Shown: piece after piece, positions 27,927 through 37,225 of the stretch
How positions within the stretch are numbered: the stretch's first letter is position 1
How the letters are laid out: each line of letters begins with the position of its first letter
DNA from: Sphingomonas montana
GTDB lineage: Bacteria > Pseudomonadota > Alphaproteobacteria > Sphingomonadales > Sphingomonadaceae
Direction: 5' to 3'
Assembly: GCF_001956315.1 (NCBI RefSeq)
Contig: NZ_MOLY01000037.1
Coordinates: 62,001-126,000 of the forward strand
DNA: 64,000 nt
Position numbers and translations under genes: made by a program
Notes under the pieces: generated by a model
What the model was told of the DNA's origin: nothing
Seen by the model: only the letters and a program-made list of their open reading frames with translations
Databases searched by the model: none

Positions 27927-29228
27927 CTACCGCTCATACGCCTTCGGCAGCACGCCCTCCTGCGGCACGGCATAGCGGTCGCGCAGCTTCGTCTGGCGGT
28001 TGACCAGCGACTGTTCCACCCCGTCGATCATCACCGTCACCGGCGCGGACGACAGCTCCAGCGGATCGCCGTCCCAGATCACCACGTCCGCCCGTCGCCC
28101 GGGGCGCAACGACCCGATCTCCCCGTCCAGCCCCAGCGCCGCCGCCGGCCCCGAACTGATCGTCGCGAACGCACGGCCCCAGTCGAGCCCGGTCGCGCCG
28201 GGTACGCGGGTCAGCGCCACCAGATTGCCGGCATATTGCTTGATGAGCCGCGCCTGCCGCGCCTCGTCGTCGTTTATCATGCCGATGCCGACGGTCACGC
28301 CTGCGGCCTGCAACCGGCCGATGTTGGACTGTGTCGCGGCCAGCGCCTCGAAACTGGCCGGCAGGTCGGCCAGCGCGGACGCCAGCACCGGCACGCGCGC
28401 CGCCACGATCTGCGGCGCCACCATCCACGCCTCGGACGCACCGACCAGCACCAGCTTCAGCGCCGGAAACTCGCGTACCAGATCCAGCACCTGGACGATG
28501 TCGGACGCCCGCTCGACATGCACCAGCATCGGCACGCGGCCCTCGACCATCGGCACCAGTGCCGCCGCATCCAGCTTGGTCAGCATGCCGTCGGTGATCC
28601 GCCCGCCGCCGCCCGGGCCCGGGGCGCGCGCATAACCACGCGCCTCCAGCAACGCGTTGCGGAACATCGCGAACGCTGCCGGCCGGCTGCCGCCCGCGGT
28701 CGCTGCCGCCCCCTCGCCGAACTCGACGAACTGGAACGCGCGCGGGCGCATCACCGCATTGGCATCGGTGCCCAGGTCGATCACCGCACCTTGACCCGCA
28801 AAGATCGTCTTGCCCGTATCGGGCGCGACTACCGCGCGCGTGACTCCTTCCGCGCGGTTGATCGCGATCGGTGTCTCGCGTGGATTCACCGCCAGCGACA
28901 CGTCCAGCGCGGCGGAAAAATCGGACTTGTCCGCCCCCGCGTCGTTCGTCTCGCGCACCCCGTCGACCTCGACGATGCCAAGCCGGCTGAAGCCCGCGAC
29001 CAGCCCGGGCGACACCCACCTGCCCTGCGCATCGATGACGCGCGCGCCCCCGGGCACCGCGACGCCGCGCCCCGCCGCGGTCACGCGCCCGCCGCTGATG
29101 ACGACCGTTCCGCCGTCCACCGGACCGCTGCCGTCGCCCACCACCAGCTTCGCATTGGTGATGGCCACGGTCTGCGCGGCCAGCGGCGTCGCGCCCAGCA
29201 GCGCCGCGATGATGGCAAGCCGCTTCAC
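27927..29228 (-). CDS. Secreted amidohydrolase-like protein lacking the HxH motif
   Basis: A 433-residue protein with a signal peptide (LAIIAALLGATPLAAQ) and the composite beta-sandwich/TIM-barrel pattern of imidazolonepropionase-like amidohydrolases (GTVVISGGRVTAAG, and the C-terminal GSLRPGRRADVVIWDGDPLE). The position of the metal-binding HxH reads SPGLVAGFSRLG, so both His ligands are missing. It may be a non-catalytic partner or use another site. The GTG at 29228 overlaps the stop of the upstream amidohydrolase gene. Confidence 0.75.
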   Translation of the reverse strand: MKRLAIIAALLGATPLAAQTVAITNAKLVVGDGSGPVDGGTVVISGGRVTAAGRGVAVPGGARVIDAQGRWVSPGLVAGFSRLGIVEVDGVRETNDAGADKSDFSAALDVSLAVNPRETPIAINRAEGVTRAVVAPDTGKTIFAGQGAVIDLGTDANAVMRPRAFQFVEFGEGAAATAGGSRPAAFAMFRNALLEARGYARAPGPGGGGRITDGMLTKLDAAALVPMVEGRVPMLVHVERASDIVQVLDLVREFPALKLVLVGASEAWMVAPQIVAARVPVLASALADLPASFEALAATQSNIGRLQAAGVTVGIGMINDDEARQARLIKQYAGNLVALTRVPGATGLDWGRAFATISSGPAAALGLDGEIGSLRPGRRADVVIWDGDPLELSSAPVTVMIDGVEQSLVNRQTKLRDRYAVPQEGVLPKAYER

Positions 29229-30655
29229 TTCACATCCCCTTCGCCCGGCTGGCCAAGCTCGAAATCCGACACCGGCCGCCGGCGCGGGTCGTTCGCATCG
29301 TACAGCAGCGCCCCGTCGATCCAGACCTTTTCCGGCCGGGTGTAGACGCTCAGCGGGTTGCCGTTCCACAGCACCACGTCGGCCATCTTGCCGGGTTTCA
29401 GGCTACCCGTCCGGTCCGCGATCCCCATCGCCTTCGCCGGATTGATCGCCAGCCAGGTCCACGCCACCTCGTCCGGGATCACGATCCCCATGCGCCGCCC
29501 GTCGGCCAGTGTCTTGGCGACTTCCTGGTTCAGCCGCTGGATGCCGTTCGGGTCGTCCGAATGGATCATCGCGCACGCGCCGGCCTTCTGCAGCAGCGGC
29601 AGGTTCTCGTTGACCGCGTCATAGCCTTCCATCTTGAACCCGTACCAGTCGGCCCAGACCGCCGCACAGATCCCGTTCGCCTTCAGCAGGTCGCCGATCT
29701 TGTACGCTTCGACCGCATGGTGGAACGCGGTCACCTTGTACCCGAATTCCTTGGCCATATCGATCACCTGCGCCATCTCGTCCGCGCGGTAACAATGGTT
29801 CTGCACGGTGATCTCACCGTTCAGCACGCCCATCAGCGTCTCGTTGCGCAGGTTGCGGCCGGGCTGGTCGGCGGATTTCGCGGTGCCGTCCTGCACCTTC
29901 TTCTCGTATGCGTCCCACTTGCGCTTATATTCGGTCGCGTCGATCCAGGTCTGGCGGTCCAGCGCCATGTTCCCCATCCGGGTCTGCGGCAGCTGCCCCT
30001 TGGATCCGTAGACGCGCTTCGGATTCTCGCCGCACGCCATCTTCAGGCTGTACGGCGCGCCGGGAAACTTCATGCCTTGCGCGGTGCGGGCATAGACGTT
30101 CTTCAACGTCACGCCGCGCCCGCCGAACAGGTTCGCCGAACCGGGCAGGATCTGCAACGTCGTCACCCCGCCATTGGCCAGCGCGCGGCTGAACCCCGGG
30201 TCCTGCGGCCAGACGCTATGTTCGGCCCACACCTCGGCGCGCACCGGCCCGGTCGCCTCGTTCCCGTCGGACAGGGCCTGTACCGAGGGACTGGGATAAT
30301 CGCCCAGATGGCTATGGATATCGATGATGCCGGGCGTCACCCACTTGCCGCGCCCGTCGATCACGGTCGTGCCCGCGGGCGCCGCGATCGTCTGCCCGAC
30401 CTCGACCACCTTGCCGTCCGCGAACAGCACCGATCCGTCGTCGATCCGCCCGCCCTCGCCGTCATACACGGTCACGTTGGTCACCAGCGTCGGTACGCCG
30501 GGATAGGCGCGATAGGTGGACGGATAGGGATCGCGGTCGAACGTCGGCTTCGCCTGGCCGCGCGGCGTGGTGGCCGATGCGCTCCGCGGTGCCGGCGTCT
30601 GCGCACAGGCGGTCAGCGCCAATACGGCACACGCCGTCGCCCAGATCGTCTTCAC
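29225..30655 (-). CDS. Amidohydrolase lipoprotein
   Basis: A 476-residue metal-dependent amidohydrolase. A lipobox LTAC (Cys17) predicts outer-membrane or periplasmic anchoring. The HxH metal motif is intact (IDIHSHLGDY, His114 and His116), and the C-terminal GSLKPGKMADVVLWNGNPL closes the sandwich domain. The substrate is probably a peptide or cyclic amide, judging from the adjacent peptide transporter. It starts with GTG overlapping the transporter stop, and its own stop overlaps the next amidohydrolase start, so the three genes form one coupled unit. Confidence 0.82.
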   Translation of the reverse strand: MKTIWATACAVLALTACAQTPAPRSASATTPRGQAKPTFDRDPYPSTYRAYPGVPTLVTNVTVYDGEGGRIDDGSVLFADGKVVEVGQTIAAPAGTTVIDGRGKWVTPGIIDIHSHLGDYPSPSVQALSDGNEATGPVRAEVWAEHSVWPQDPGFSRALANGGVTTLQILPGSANLFGGRGVTLKNVYARTAQGMKFPGAPYSLKMACGENPKRVYGSKGQLPQTRMGNMALDRQTWIDATEYKRKWDAYEKKVQDGTAKSADQPGRNLRNETLMGVLNGEITVQNHCYRADEMAQVIDMAKEFGYKVTAFHHAVEAYKIGDLLKANGICAAVWADWYGFKMEGYDAVNENLPLLQKAGACAMIHSDDPNGIQRLNQEVAKTLADGRRMGIVIPDEVAWTWLAINPAKAMGIADRTGSLKPGKMADVVLWNGNPLSVYTRPEKVWIDGALLYDANDPRRRPVSDFELGQPGEGDVK

Positions 30656-32238
30656 GCCTTATACTCCCAATCGGTCCGCGTACCGGCCGCGGCCGGCTCG
30701 GCCAGCTCGTCTCGCCCGGCCAGTTCCTGCCCGTCCTGCAACAGGTTCAGGTGCATCAACCGCACCACGAACGGCGCGATCAGCAGCACAACCACGCCGA
30801 TTCCGATCGAAACCCAGCCGATCCGGCCATAGACCTCCAGCACCCGTTCCGGCCCGGCGCCCTCGCCCCCGGTCGCCTTGGCGATCACGCTGGCCAGGAA
30901 GTTGCCGGCCGCCGTCGCCAGGAACCAGGTCCCCATCATCAGGCCCACCATGCTGCCGACCGACAGGCGCGTCATCGCCGCCAGCCCGACCGGCGAGAAG
31001 CAAAGTTCGGCCGCGGTGTGGAAGAAATAGAGCAGCAGAATGAACAGCGCCGGCGTCGGCGCCCCGAAGTTCAGCGTTGCGCCGAACACCAGCACGAGGA
31101 AGCCCAGGCCGATGACGATCAACCCGATGCCGAACTTGAACGGCGCGCTCGGTTCCAGCCGCCGCCGCGCCAGCCACGTCCACAGGCCCGCGAACAGCGG
31201 GGCCAGCAAGATGATGAAGATCGAATTGACCGACTGGAACAGCGACGCCGGGATCTCGAACCCAAGCAGGCTGCGGTCCACCGCGCGGTCGGTATACAGG
31301 TTGAGCGACGATCCCGCCTGTTCGAACAACGCCCAGAACAGCGGGCATAGCGCGATCAGGAACAGCGCGCCGAACAACCGGTCGCGGTCCACCTTGGGCA
31401 GCGTGAACACGGCGCGGTACAGGATGAATCCGACCGTCAGCGTCGCGAACACGACCAGCAACGTGCCCACCACGCCGGTGCTCTGGATCAGCCACCATGC
31501 CACGCCCACCGCGACGATCGCGCCCAGATAGATCGCCCATTCGCGCGAGATGCCCACCGCGGTGCGGGCACGCAGCAGCGCCGGCTCCGGCGGCTCGCCC
31601 ACGCCCAGCAATTCCTTGCGGAACAGCACGAACACCACCAGCCCCAGCAGCATGCCGATGCCCGCCGCGCCGAACCCCCAGGCCCAGCCCACCGTCTCGC
31701 CCAGCAGCCCGCAGATGATCGGCCCGGTCGCCCCGCCGATGTTGATCCCCATGTAGAAGATCGAGAAACCCGGATCGCGCCGCGCGTCGCCGCGCGGGTA
31801 CAACTGCCCCACCAGCACGGAGATATTGGCCTTCAGGAACCCGGTGCCGATGATGATCGACGCCAGCCCCAGATAGAAGCCGTTGAGGTAGGACCCCTGC
31901 GCGCCCGCCGGACCCTCCAGCAACCCGATCGCCAGATGGCCCGCCGCGATGAACAGCCCGCCGACCAGCACCGCCCGCCGCGCGCCCAGATACCGATCGG
32001 CCAGATACCCGCCGATCACCGGCGTGACATAGACCAGCGAGGTGTAGGCGCCGTAGATCCCGAACGCCGGTTCGTCGCCGAACAGGAAATGCTTGGTCAG
32101 GTAGAAGATCAGCAGCGCGCGCATGCCGTAATAGGAAAAACGCTCCCACATCTCGGTAAAGAACAGCACGAACAGACCGCGCGGATGGCCCAGGAACGTG
32201 CGCGCGTCGCGCATCTCTGGGGTAAGGGATGTTGCCAT
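30652..32238 (-). CDS. POT-family proton-coupled oligopeptide transporter
   Basis: A 528-residue MFS protein with about 12-14 membrane segments. The POT signature EMWERFSYYGMRALL near residues 29-43 (ExxERFxYY) marks proton-coupled di/tripeptide uptake, and a second conserved block GxxxADRYLGARRAVLVG follows. As the first gene of the coupled trio it suggests peptide import and extracytoplasmic hydrolysis working together. Confidence 0.93.
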   Translation of the reverse strand: MATSLTPEMRDARTFLGHPRGLFVLFFTEMWERFSYYGMRALLIFYLTKHFLFGDEPAFGIYGAYTSLVYVTPVIGGYLADRYLGARRAVLVGGLFIAAGHLAIGLLEGPAGAQGSYLNGFYLGLASIIIGTGFLKANISVLVGQLYPRGDARRDPGFSIFYMGINIGGATGPIICGLLGETVGWAWGFGAAGIGMLLGLVVFVLFRKELLGVGEPPEPALLRARTAVGISREWAIYLGAIVAVGVAWWLIQSTGVVGTLLVVFATLTVGFILYRAVFTLPKVDRDRLFGALFLIALCPLFWALFEQAGSSLNLYTDRAVDRSLLGFEIPASLFQSVNSIFIILLAPLFAGLWTWLARRRLEPSAPFKFGIGLIVIGLGFLVLVFGATLNFGAPTPALFILLLYFFHTAAELCFSPVGLAAMTRLSVGSMVGLMMGTWFLATAAGNFLASVIAKATGGEGAGPERVLEVYGRIGWVSIGIGVVVLLIAPFVVRLMHLNLLQDGQELAGRDELAEPAAAGTRTDWEYKA

Positions 32239-32372
32239 GGGGTCGGGTGGCTCCGAACGTCGGGGAAAGGACGCACCGGCCAGGCCGGGCGCTGATGGTC
32301 GGAAGACTAGCGGAGAAATTGCGTCTGGGAAGAAGATTGTTGCGCCGCCGTGACACTGGTAATGCGGCCCCC

Positions 32373-32951
32373 ATGTTCAACGACACGTCCGGCGCCGCCG
32401 CGCTCCTCGCCACCCGCCGGTCGGGCAAGCCGCGCGACATGGTCGCGCCCGGCCCGGACGTCGGGCAACTCCACGCGATCCTGTCCACCGCCATCCGCAC
32501 CCCCGACCATGGGAAGCTCGCGCCCTGGCGGATCGTGGTAATCGATGCCGGCCGCCGCGCCGCGCTCGCCGCCCTGCTGCGCGCCGCCTGGCTTGCGGAG
32601 AAGCCTGCCGCCCGCTCCGCGGAACTCGACGCGCTCGACCAGTTCGCACATCAGGCGCCGACGCTCCTCGTCATCCTGTCCGCGCCGGTCCGCAGCAGCC
32701 CCATCCCGATCTGGGAACAGGAACTTTCGGTCGGCGCACTCTGCATGAACCTGCTCGCCGCCACGCATGCCGCCGGTTTCGTCGGCGGCTGGCTGACGAC
32801 CTGGGCGGCCCGTTCGGATGCGGTGCGCGACGCGTTCGGCGGCCCGGAGGACCGGATCGCGGGCTTCATCTTTATCGGCACGCCCGCCCGCCCGCTGGAC
32901 GAACGGCCGCGCCCCGCCTTCGACGCAGTCGTCAGCCACTGGGCCGGTTGA
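32373..32951 (+). CDS. Nitroreductase family protein
   Basis: A 192-residue flavoprotein resembling YdjA/NfnB. It begins with LLATRRSGKP, then TPDHGKLAPWRIVVID, and has the C-terminal GFIFIGTPARPLDER. Such enzymes use FMN and NAD(P)H to reduce nitro groups or quinones; the natural substrate is unknown. The ATG at 32373 is taken, as the frame upstream overlaps the divergent transporter leader. A GntR gene follows 30 bp downstream. Confidence 0.85.
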   Translation: MFNDTSGAAALLATRRSGKPRDMVAPGPDVGQLHAILSTAIRTPDHGKLAPWRIVVIDAGRRAALAALLRAAWLAEKPAARSAELDALDQFAHQAPTLLVILSAPVRSSPIPIWEQELSVGALCMNLLAATHAAGFVGGWLTTWAARSDAVRDAFGGPEDRIAGFIFIGTPARPLDERPRPAFDAVVSHWAG

Positions 32952-32981
32952 CCGCCCTGCCGTATTAGTACAGTGGAGCGC

Positions 32982-33329
32982 ATGGCCGACCAGGATCGCC
33001 CCGTCTATCTGCGGCTGCGGGACCGCATCTCCGACTCCATCCTCGACGGCCGCTACCGCGACGGCGATCCGCTGCCGTCGGTCCGCGCCTTCGCCGCCGA
33101 ACAGGGCGCCAACCCACTGACCGTTGCCAAGGCGTATCAGAGCTTCCAGGAAGACGGCCTCGTCACCGTCCGCCGCGGCGTCGGCATGTTCGTCGCCGAC
33201 GGCGCCACCGAACGCCTGCGCCGCACCGAACGCCAGATGTTCATCGACCAGGAATGGCCCCGCATCGCCGCCCGCATCCGCCGGCTGAGGCTGGACGCGA
33301 ACGACTTGCTGACGAAGGTCGAGGCGTAA
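32982..33329 (+). CDS. GntR-family regulator, YtrA subfamily
   Basis: A 115-residue regulator with the short YtrA layout: an N-terminal winged helix (PVYLRLRDRISDSILDG, GDPLPSVRAFAAEQGANPLT, then VAKAYQSFQEDGLVTVRRGV) and a C-terminal helical tail (ARIRRLRLDANDLL). The family usually controls an adjacent ABC transporter, but none is present here. The ATG at 32982 has GGAG just before it; a GTG at 32973 is an alternative. Confidence 0.88.
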   Translation: MADQDRPVYLRLRDRISDSILDGRYRDGDPLPSVRAFAAEQGANPLTVAKAYQSFQEDGLVTVRRGVGMFVADGATERLRRTERQMFIDQEWPRIAARIRRLRLDANDLLTKVEA

Positions 33330-33340
33330 TCACAACATAA

Positions 33341-33501
33341 TTCCCCTCCCCTGAAGGAGAGGGGCTAAGAAGAAAGCCAGCAAAGCCCCCTCCCTTTCAA
33401 GGGAGGGGGTTGGGGGTGGGTGCAACAGCTCTCCAAATCCAACCCTGGAATAAAAGAACAGGTACCACCCACCCCCAGCCCTTCCTTCAAGGAAGGGCAG
33501 A
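33341..33501. repeat. Family D repeat cluster (CCCCTCCCnnnnnGGGAGGGG)
   Basis: Three hairpins in a row: CCCCTCCCCTGAAGGAGAGG at 33343, CCCCCTCCCTTTCAAGGGAG at 33387, and CCCTTCCTTCAAGGAAGGG near 33480, with facing GGGGGTGGGTG and CACCCACCCCC tracts between them. It lies between convergent genes (GntR and acyl-CoA dehydrogenase), where it probably halts transcription from both sides. Confidence 0.65.
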
Positions 33502-33503
33502 AA

Positions 33504-35222
33504 TCACGCCACCAGCTCCTCGACCCCCAACGCATACAGCCCCGCCGCCCCGGCCAGCGCTCCCGCGGCCAGCCCGGCCGCCTCCGGCACCAGTCGATCC
33601 AGATAGAAGCGTACCGCCCCCCGCTTCATCCGCGCAAAGGCATCGTCCCCCACCGCGGCCCGCCCCTGCCGCGCCATCAGCCAGCCCGCCGTCGCGACCG
33701 ACAGCATCGTCAGGAACGGATAACTTCCCGCCAGCCGGTCGTCGCCATCGCCCTCGCGCAACGCAATGGCCACCCGCTCCACCGAATCGACCAGCGCCAT
33801 CAGCCCCGGCTCGTCGCTCGTCTCGCCGCGGATCTCCGCCAGCAGCGCGGCCAGCCCCGCGCCGCCATCGCCGGTCAGCTTGCGCCCGACCAGGTCCGCT
33901 GCCTGTATGCCGTTGGTCCCTTCGTAGATCGGCGCGATCCGCGCATCGCGGTAATGCTGCGCCGCGCCCGTCTCCTCGACATACCCCATCCCGCCATGCA
34001 CCTGGATGCCCATCCCCGACACCTCCACGCCCACGTCGGTGCCGTATGCCTTCACCAGCGGCGTCATCAGGTCGACGCGCACCCGCGCTGCCGCATCGCC
34101 CTGATGCGCGCGGTCCACCTGCCCCGCCGCATGGTAGCATAGCGCCCGCGCACCCTGCGTCAGCGCCTTCATCCGCAACAGCATCCGCCGCACGTCGGGA
34201 TGCTCCACGATCGCCACCGATTCGCGCGATGCTGCCCCGGCGCGGGCCGACTGCACCCGACCGGTGGCGTAGTCGACCGCCGCCTGCGTCGCGCGTTCGG
34301 CGATCTCGACGCCCTGCAGCCCGACATTCAGCCGCGCATTGTTCATCATCGTGAACATCGCGCGCATGCCGCCATTTTCGGGGCCGACGATTTCGCCGAC
34401 GCAGTCGTCGCGGTCGCCGAACGACATCACGCAGGTCGGCGACGCATGCAGGCCCATCTTGTGTTCGATCGACACGCACCGCACGTCGTTCGCCGCCCCG
34501 ATCGTGCCGTCCGCCTCCACCCGGAACCGCGGGACCACGAACAGCGAAATGCCGCGCGTCCCCGCCGGCGCACCCGGCGTCCGCGCAAGGACGAGGTGAA
34601 CGATATTCTCCGCCAGATCATGCTCGCCGTAGCTGATGTAGATCTTGGTCCCCTTGATCCGGTACGTCCCGTCCGGCTGCGGCGTCGCGGTGGTGCGGAG
34701 CGCGCCCACGTCCGATCCGGCCTGCGGTTCGGTCAGGTTCATCGTGCCGGTCCACGCGCCGGTCACCAGCTTGGGAAGGTACATCGCCTGCTGGCCCGCG
34801 CTGCCATGCGCCGATATCGCCTCGATCGCGCCCACCGTCAGCGTCGGGCACAGCGCGAAGGACAGGTTGGCGGTGCCCAGACTCTCCAGCACCGCGGTCG
34901 CCAGCGCGAACGGCAGTCCCTGTCCACCCGCCGCGACGTCCGCATCGATCGTGCCCCAGCCGCCTTCCACATAGTCGCGATACGCGTCGACATAGCCCGG
35001 CGGCATCGTCACGCCGGCCTCTGTCCGCCGCGCGCCCACGGTGTCGCCGATCCGATTGAGCGGCGCGAACCGCCCCTCGGCAAAGTCCGCCGCTCCTTCC
35101 AGCACCGCATCCACCATGTCCGGCGTCGCGTCGGCAAAGGCGGGCATCGCCGCCAGCGCTTCAATCCCGGCGACATGGGTCAGCAGGAAACGCTGTTCGG
35201 CTACGGGCACTGCAAACGGCAT
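33504..35222 (-). CDS. Acyl-CoA dehydrogenase with N-terminal extension (DmdC-like)
   Basis: A 572-residue flavoprotein. It has the extra N-terminal segment (residues ~1-40) and long C-terminal domain of the group that includes 3-methylmercaptopropionyl-CoA dehydrogenase. The FAD/substrate motif MNLTEPQAGSDVGALRTTA is intact, and the catalytic Glu lies in PIYEGTNGIQA. It oxidises an acyl-CoA, but the substrate cannot be settled from the sequence. No other beta-oxidation gene is adjacent. Confidence 0.88.
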   Translation of the reverse strand: MPFAVPVAEQRFLLTHVAGIEALAAMPAFADATPDMVDAVLEGAADFAEGRFAPLNRIGDTVGARRTEAGVTMPPGYVDAYRDYVEGGWGTIDADVAAGGQGLPFALATAVLESLGTANLSFALCPTLTVGAIEAISAHGSAGQQAMYLPKLVTGAWTGTMNLTEPQAGSDVGALRTTATPQPDGTYRIKGTKIYISYGEHDLAENIVHLVLARTPGAPAGTRGISLFVVPRFRVEADGTIGAANDVRCVSIEHKMGLHASPTCVMSFGDRDDCVGEIVGPENGGMRAMFTMMNNARLNVGLQGVEIAERATQAAVDYATGRVQSARAGAASRESVAIVEHPDVRRMLLRMKALTQGARALCYHAAGQVDRAHQGDAAARVRVDLMTPLVKAYGTDVGVEVSGMGIQVHGGMGYVEETGAAQHYRDARIAPIYEGTNGIQAADLVGRKLTGDGGAGLAALLAEIRGETSDEPGLMALVDSVERVAIALREGDGDDRLAGSYPFLTMLSVATAGWLMARQGRAAVGDDAFARMKRGAVRFYLDRLVPEAAGLAAGALAGAAGLYALGVEELVA

Positions 35223-35274
35223 GTCATCTCCTATGGGCTTTCACAGCCTTTGCCGGTCGTTATAGCGTCGATGG

Positions 35275-36234
35275 GTGACCGCTCCAAACCCGCCAAAACG
35301 CCCCATCGTCCGCCCTTACGGCACCGCCGCGATCGATGCGGCCGCCGCCCACATCCGTGCGGGCGATCCGGTCGCGATCCCGACCGAGACGGTCTACGGG
35401 CTGGCCGCCGACGCTACCCGCGGCGAATCGGTCGCTGCGATCTATGCCGCCAAGGGGCGTCCCGCGTTCAATCCGCTGATCGTCCATGTCCTCGATCTGG
35501 CCACCGCCGAACGGATCGCTGTGTTCGATCCCGTCGCCCGCCTGCTCGCGACCACCTTCTGGCCGGGACCGCTGACGCTCGTCCTGCCAACCCGTGGGGA
35601 TGGCGGCATCGCCGCACTCGTCACCGCCGGCCTGCCGACGATCGCGCTGCGCGTCCCCGCGCATCGCGCGATGCGCGCACTGCTCGCCGCGACCGGCCTG
35701 CCGCTCGCCGCCCCCAGCGCGAACGCCAGCGGCGGGATCAGCCCGACCCGCGCCGCCCATGTCGCCCGGAGCCTGGGCGGCCGCATCCCGTTCGTGGTCG
35801 ATGACGGCCCCACCGCGCTGGGCCTGGAATCCACCATCGTCGCGTTCGGTAACGGCGTGCTGCGCCTGCTCCGCCCCGGCCCGATCACCGCAGCGATGCT
35901 TCGGGACGCGACCGGACTTGCCGTGACCGACACCGCGACCGGAACGATCGAAGCGCCCGGCCAGCTCGCCAGCCACTACGCCCCACGCCTGCCGATCCGC
36001 CTGAATGCGACGACGGCCGGCCCGGACGAATGGCACATCGGCTTCGGCGTGGTGGCCGGCGACCGGTCGCTGTCGCTGCGTGGCGACCCCATCGAAGCCG
36101 CCGCCGCCCTGTTCGACGCGCTGCACGTCGCCGATGCGTCGGGTCGGACCGCGATCGCCGTCGCACCAATTCCGGCCGACGGTCTGGGCGCCGCGATCAA
36201 CGACCGGCTCGCCCGCGCCGCGGCCCCCCGCTAG
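35275..36234 (+). CDS. tsaC: Threonylcarbamoyl-AMP synthase (TsaC/Sua5)
   Basis: A 319-residue enzyme that makes threonylcarbamoyl-AMP, the precursor of t6A37 in ANN-reading tRNAs. The YrdC domain shows AIPTETVYGLAADA and LPLAAPSANASGGISPT. The C-terminal ~100 residues are the extra Sua5 domain of the longer form. It starts with GTG at 35275; no in-frame ATG is near. It is divergent from the acyl-CoA dehydrogenase gene. Confidence 0.93.
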   Translation: MTAPNPPKRPIVRPYGTAAIDAAAAHIRAGDPVAIPTETVYGLAADATRGESVAAIYAAKGRPAFNPLIVHVLDLATAERIAVFDPVARLLATTFWPGPLTLVLPTRGDGGIAALVTAGLPTIALRVPAHRAMRALLAATGLPLAAPSANASGGISPTRAAHVARSLGGRIPFVVDDGPTALGLESTIVAFGNGVLRLLRPGPITAAMLRDATGLAVTDTATGTIEAPGQLASHYAPRLPIRLNATTAGPDEWHIGFGVVAGDRSLSLRGDPIEAAAALFDALHVADASGRTAIAVAPIPADGLGAAINDRLARAAAPR

Positions 36235-36237
36235 CGA

Positions 36238-36789
36238 TCAGGCTCCGGCGGTCACCCCGTCCTTCAAACGCTCGGCATAGGCCTTGCGGAACTTGCGCAG
36301 CTTGGGCGCGACGATCGCCATGCAATATCCGTTGCTGCTGCCTTCGCGGTCGAAATATTCCTGATGATAGTCCTCGGCGGGATACCAGGTCGCCAGCGGT
36401 TCGATCGTCGTCACGATCGGCTTGTCCACATCCGCCTGCGCCCGCTCGATCGCCGCGCGCGCTTCGGCCTGCTGCCCGGCGTCGTGCGGGAAGATGGCCG
36501 AACGATATTGCGTCCCGATGTCGTTGCCCTGCCGGTTCAGCTGGGTCGCGTCATGGACATGGAAGAAGATATCCAGCACGTCCGCAAACGTGATCTGCGC
36601 AGTATCGAACACGATCCGGATCGCCTCGGCATGGCCGGTATCGCCGTCGCACACCTGACGATAGGTCGGATTCGCGACATGCCCGCCGATATACCCGCTT
36701 TCGACCGACTCGACGCCGGCCAGGTCGTCGAACACGGCTTCCACGCACCAGAAGCATCCGGCGGCGATCGTTGCGGTTTCCTGGGTCAT
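36238..36789 (-). CDS. msrA: Peptide-methionine (S)-S-oxide reductase
   Basis: A 183-residue repair enzyme that reduces methionine-S-sulfoxide. The catalytic Cys12 is in the GCFWC block, followed by GVESVESGYIGG and YHQEYFDREG. The length is normal. The ATG at 36789 (MTQETATIAAG) is chosen because GAGG lies about 5 nt before it; ATGs at 36804 and 36807 are alternatives. It converges on tsaC with 3 bp between the stops. Confidence 0.95.
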   Translation of the reverse strand: MTQETATIAAGCFWCVEAVFDDLAGVESVESGYIGGHVANPTYRQVCDGDTGHAEAIRIVFDTAQITFADVLDIFFHVHDATQLNRQGNDIGTQYRSAIFPHDAGQQAEARAAIERAQADVDKPIVTTIEPLATWYPAEDYHQEYFDREGSSNGYCMAIVAPKLRKFRKAYAERLKDGVTAGA

Positions 36790-37225
36790 CTCTGCCTCGT
36801 TCATCATGCGTCGCCCGTAAAATGGGATGCCGCCCGGCGGATGCAATCGGCGCGGCCCGGGCGGACAGCTTCGCGACAATCTCCGAACGAAGATTTCATG
36901 GCCTGCCCTGCCGCGAAGACGTTACCACGCCCCGCGTCTGCCCGTCCGCTGGGCACCACGCCACCTGGACGGGAAGCACCACCCCCTCCCCCGTCATCCT
37001 GACGAAAGTCAGGATCCATGATTATTTCGCCAGAAGCCAGCCCCCGCCATAGTGATACCGGATCCCAGCAACCGCTGGGACAACAGATCGGCAAGCAGCG
37101 AAGCCATATCCTTACGCCTGCGACGCCAGCCCGGCCATCACCGCGACCGCGACGGAGGCATCACAGCAACCCGATTTACGCCGACGTTAGGAGAAACCTT
37201 ACCCGTTCCCCGCTACACCGCCGGT
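36790..37225. other. 436-bp divergent gap between msrA and wecB
   Basis: It contains family A copy 4 and nothing gene-like. An AGGAG lies about 35 bp before the wecB start, too far to be its ribosome-binding site; the wecB ATG has only a weak purine stretch ahead. Confidence 0.5.
36991..37083. repeat. Composite paired-hairpin repeat, family A (copy 4)
   Basis: CCGTCATCC-TGACGAAAGTCA-GGATCCATGATTAT faces CATAGTGATACCGGATCC-CAGCAACCGCTG-GGACAAC. It lies between two divergent genes, close to both promoters, unlike most other copies. Confidence 0.7.
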
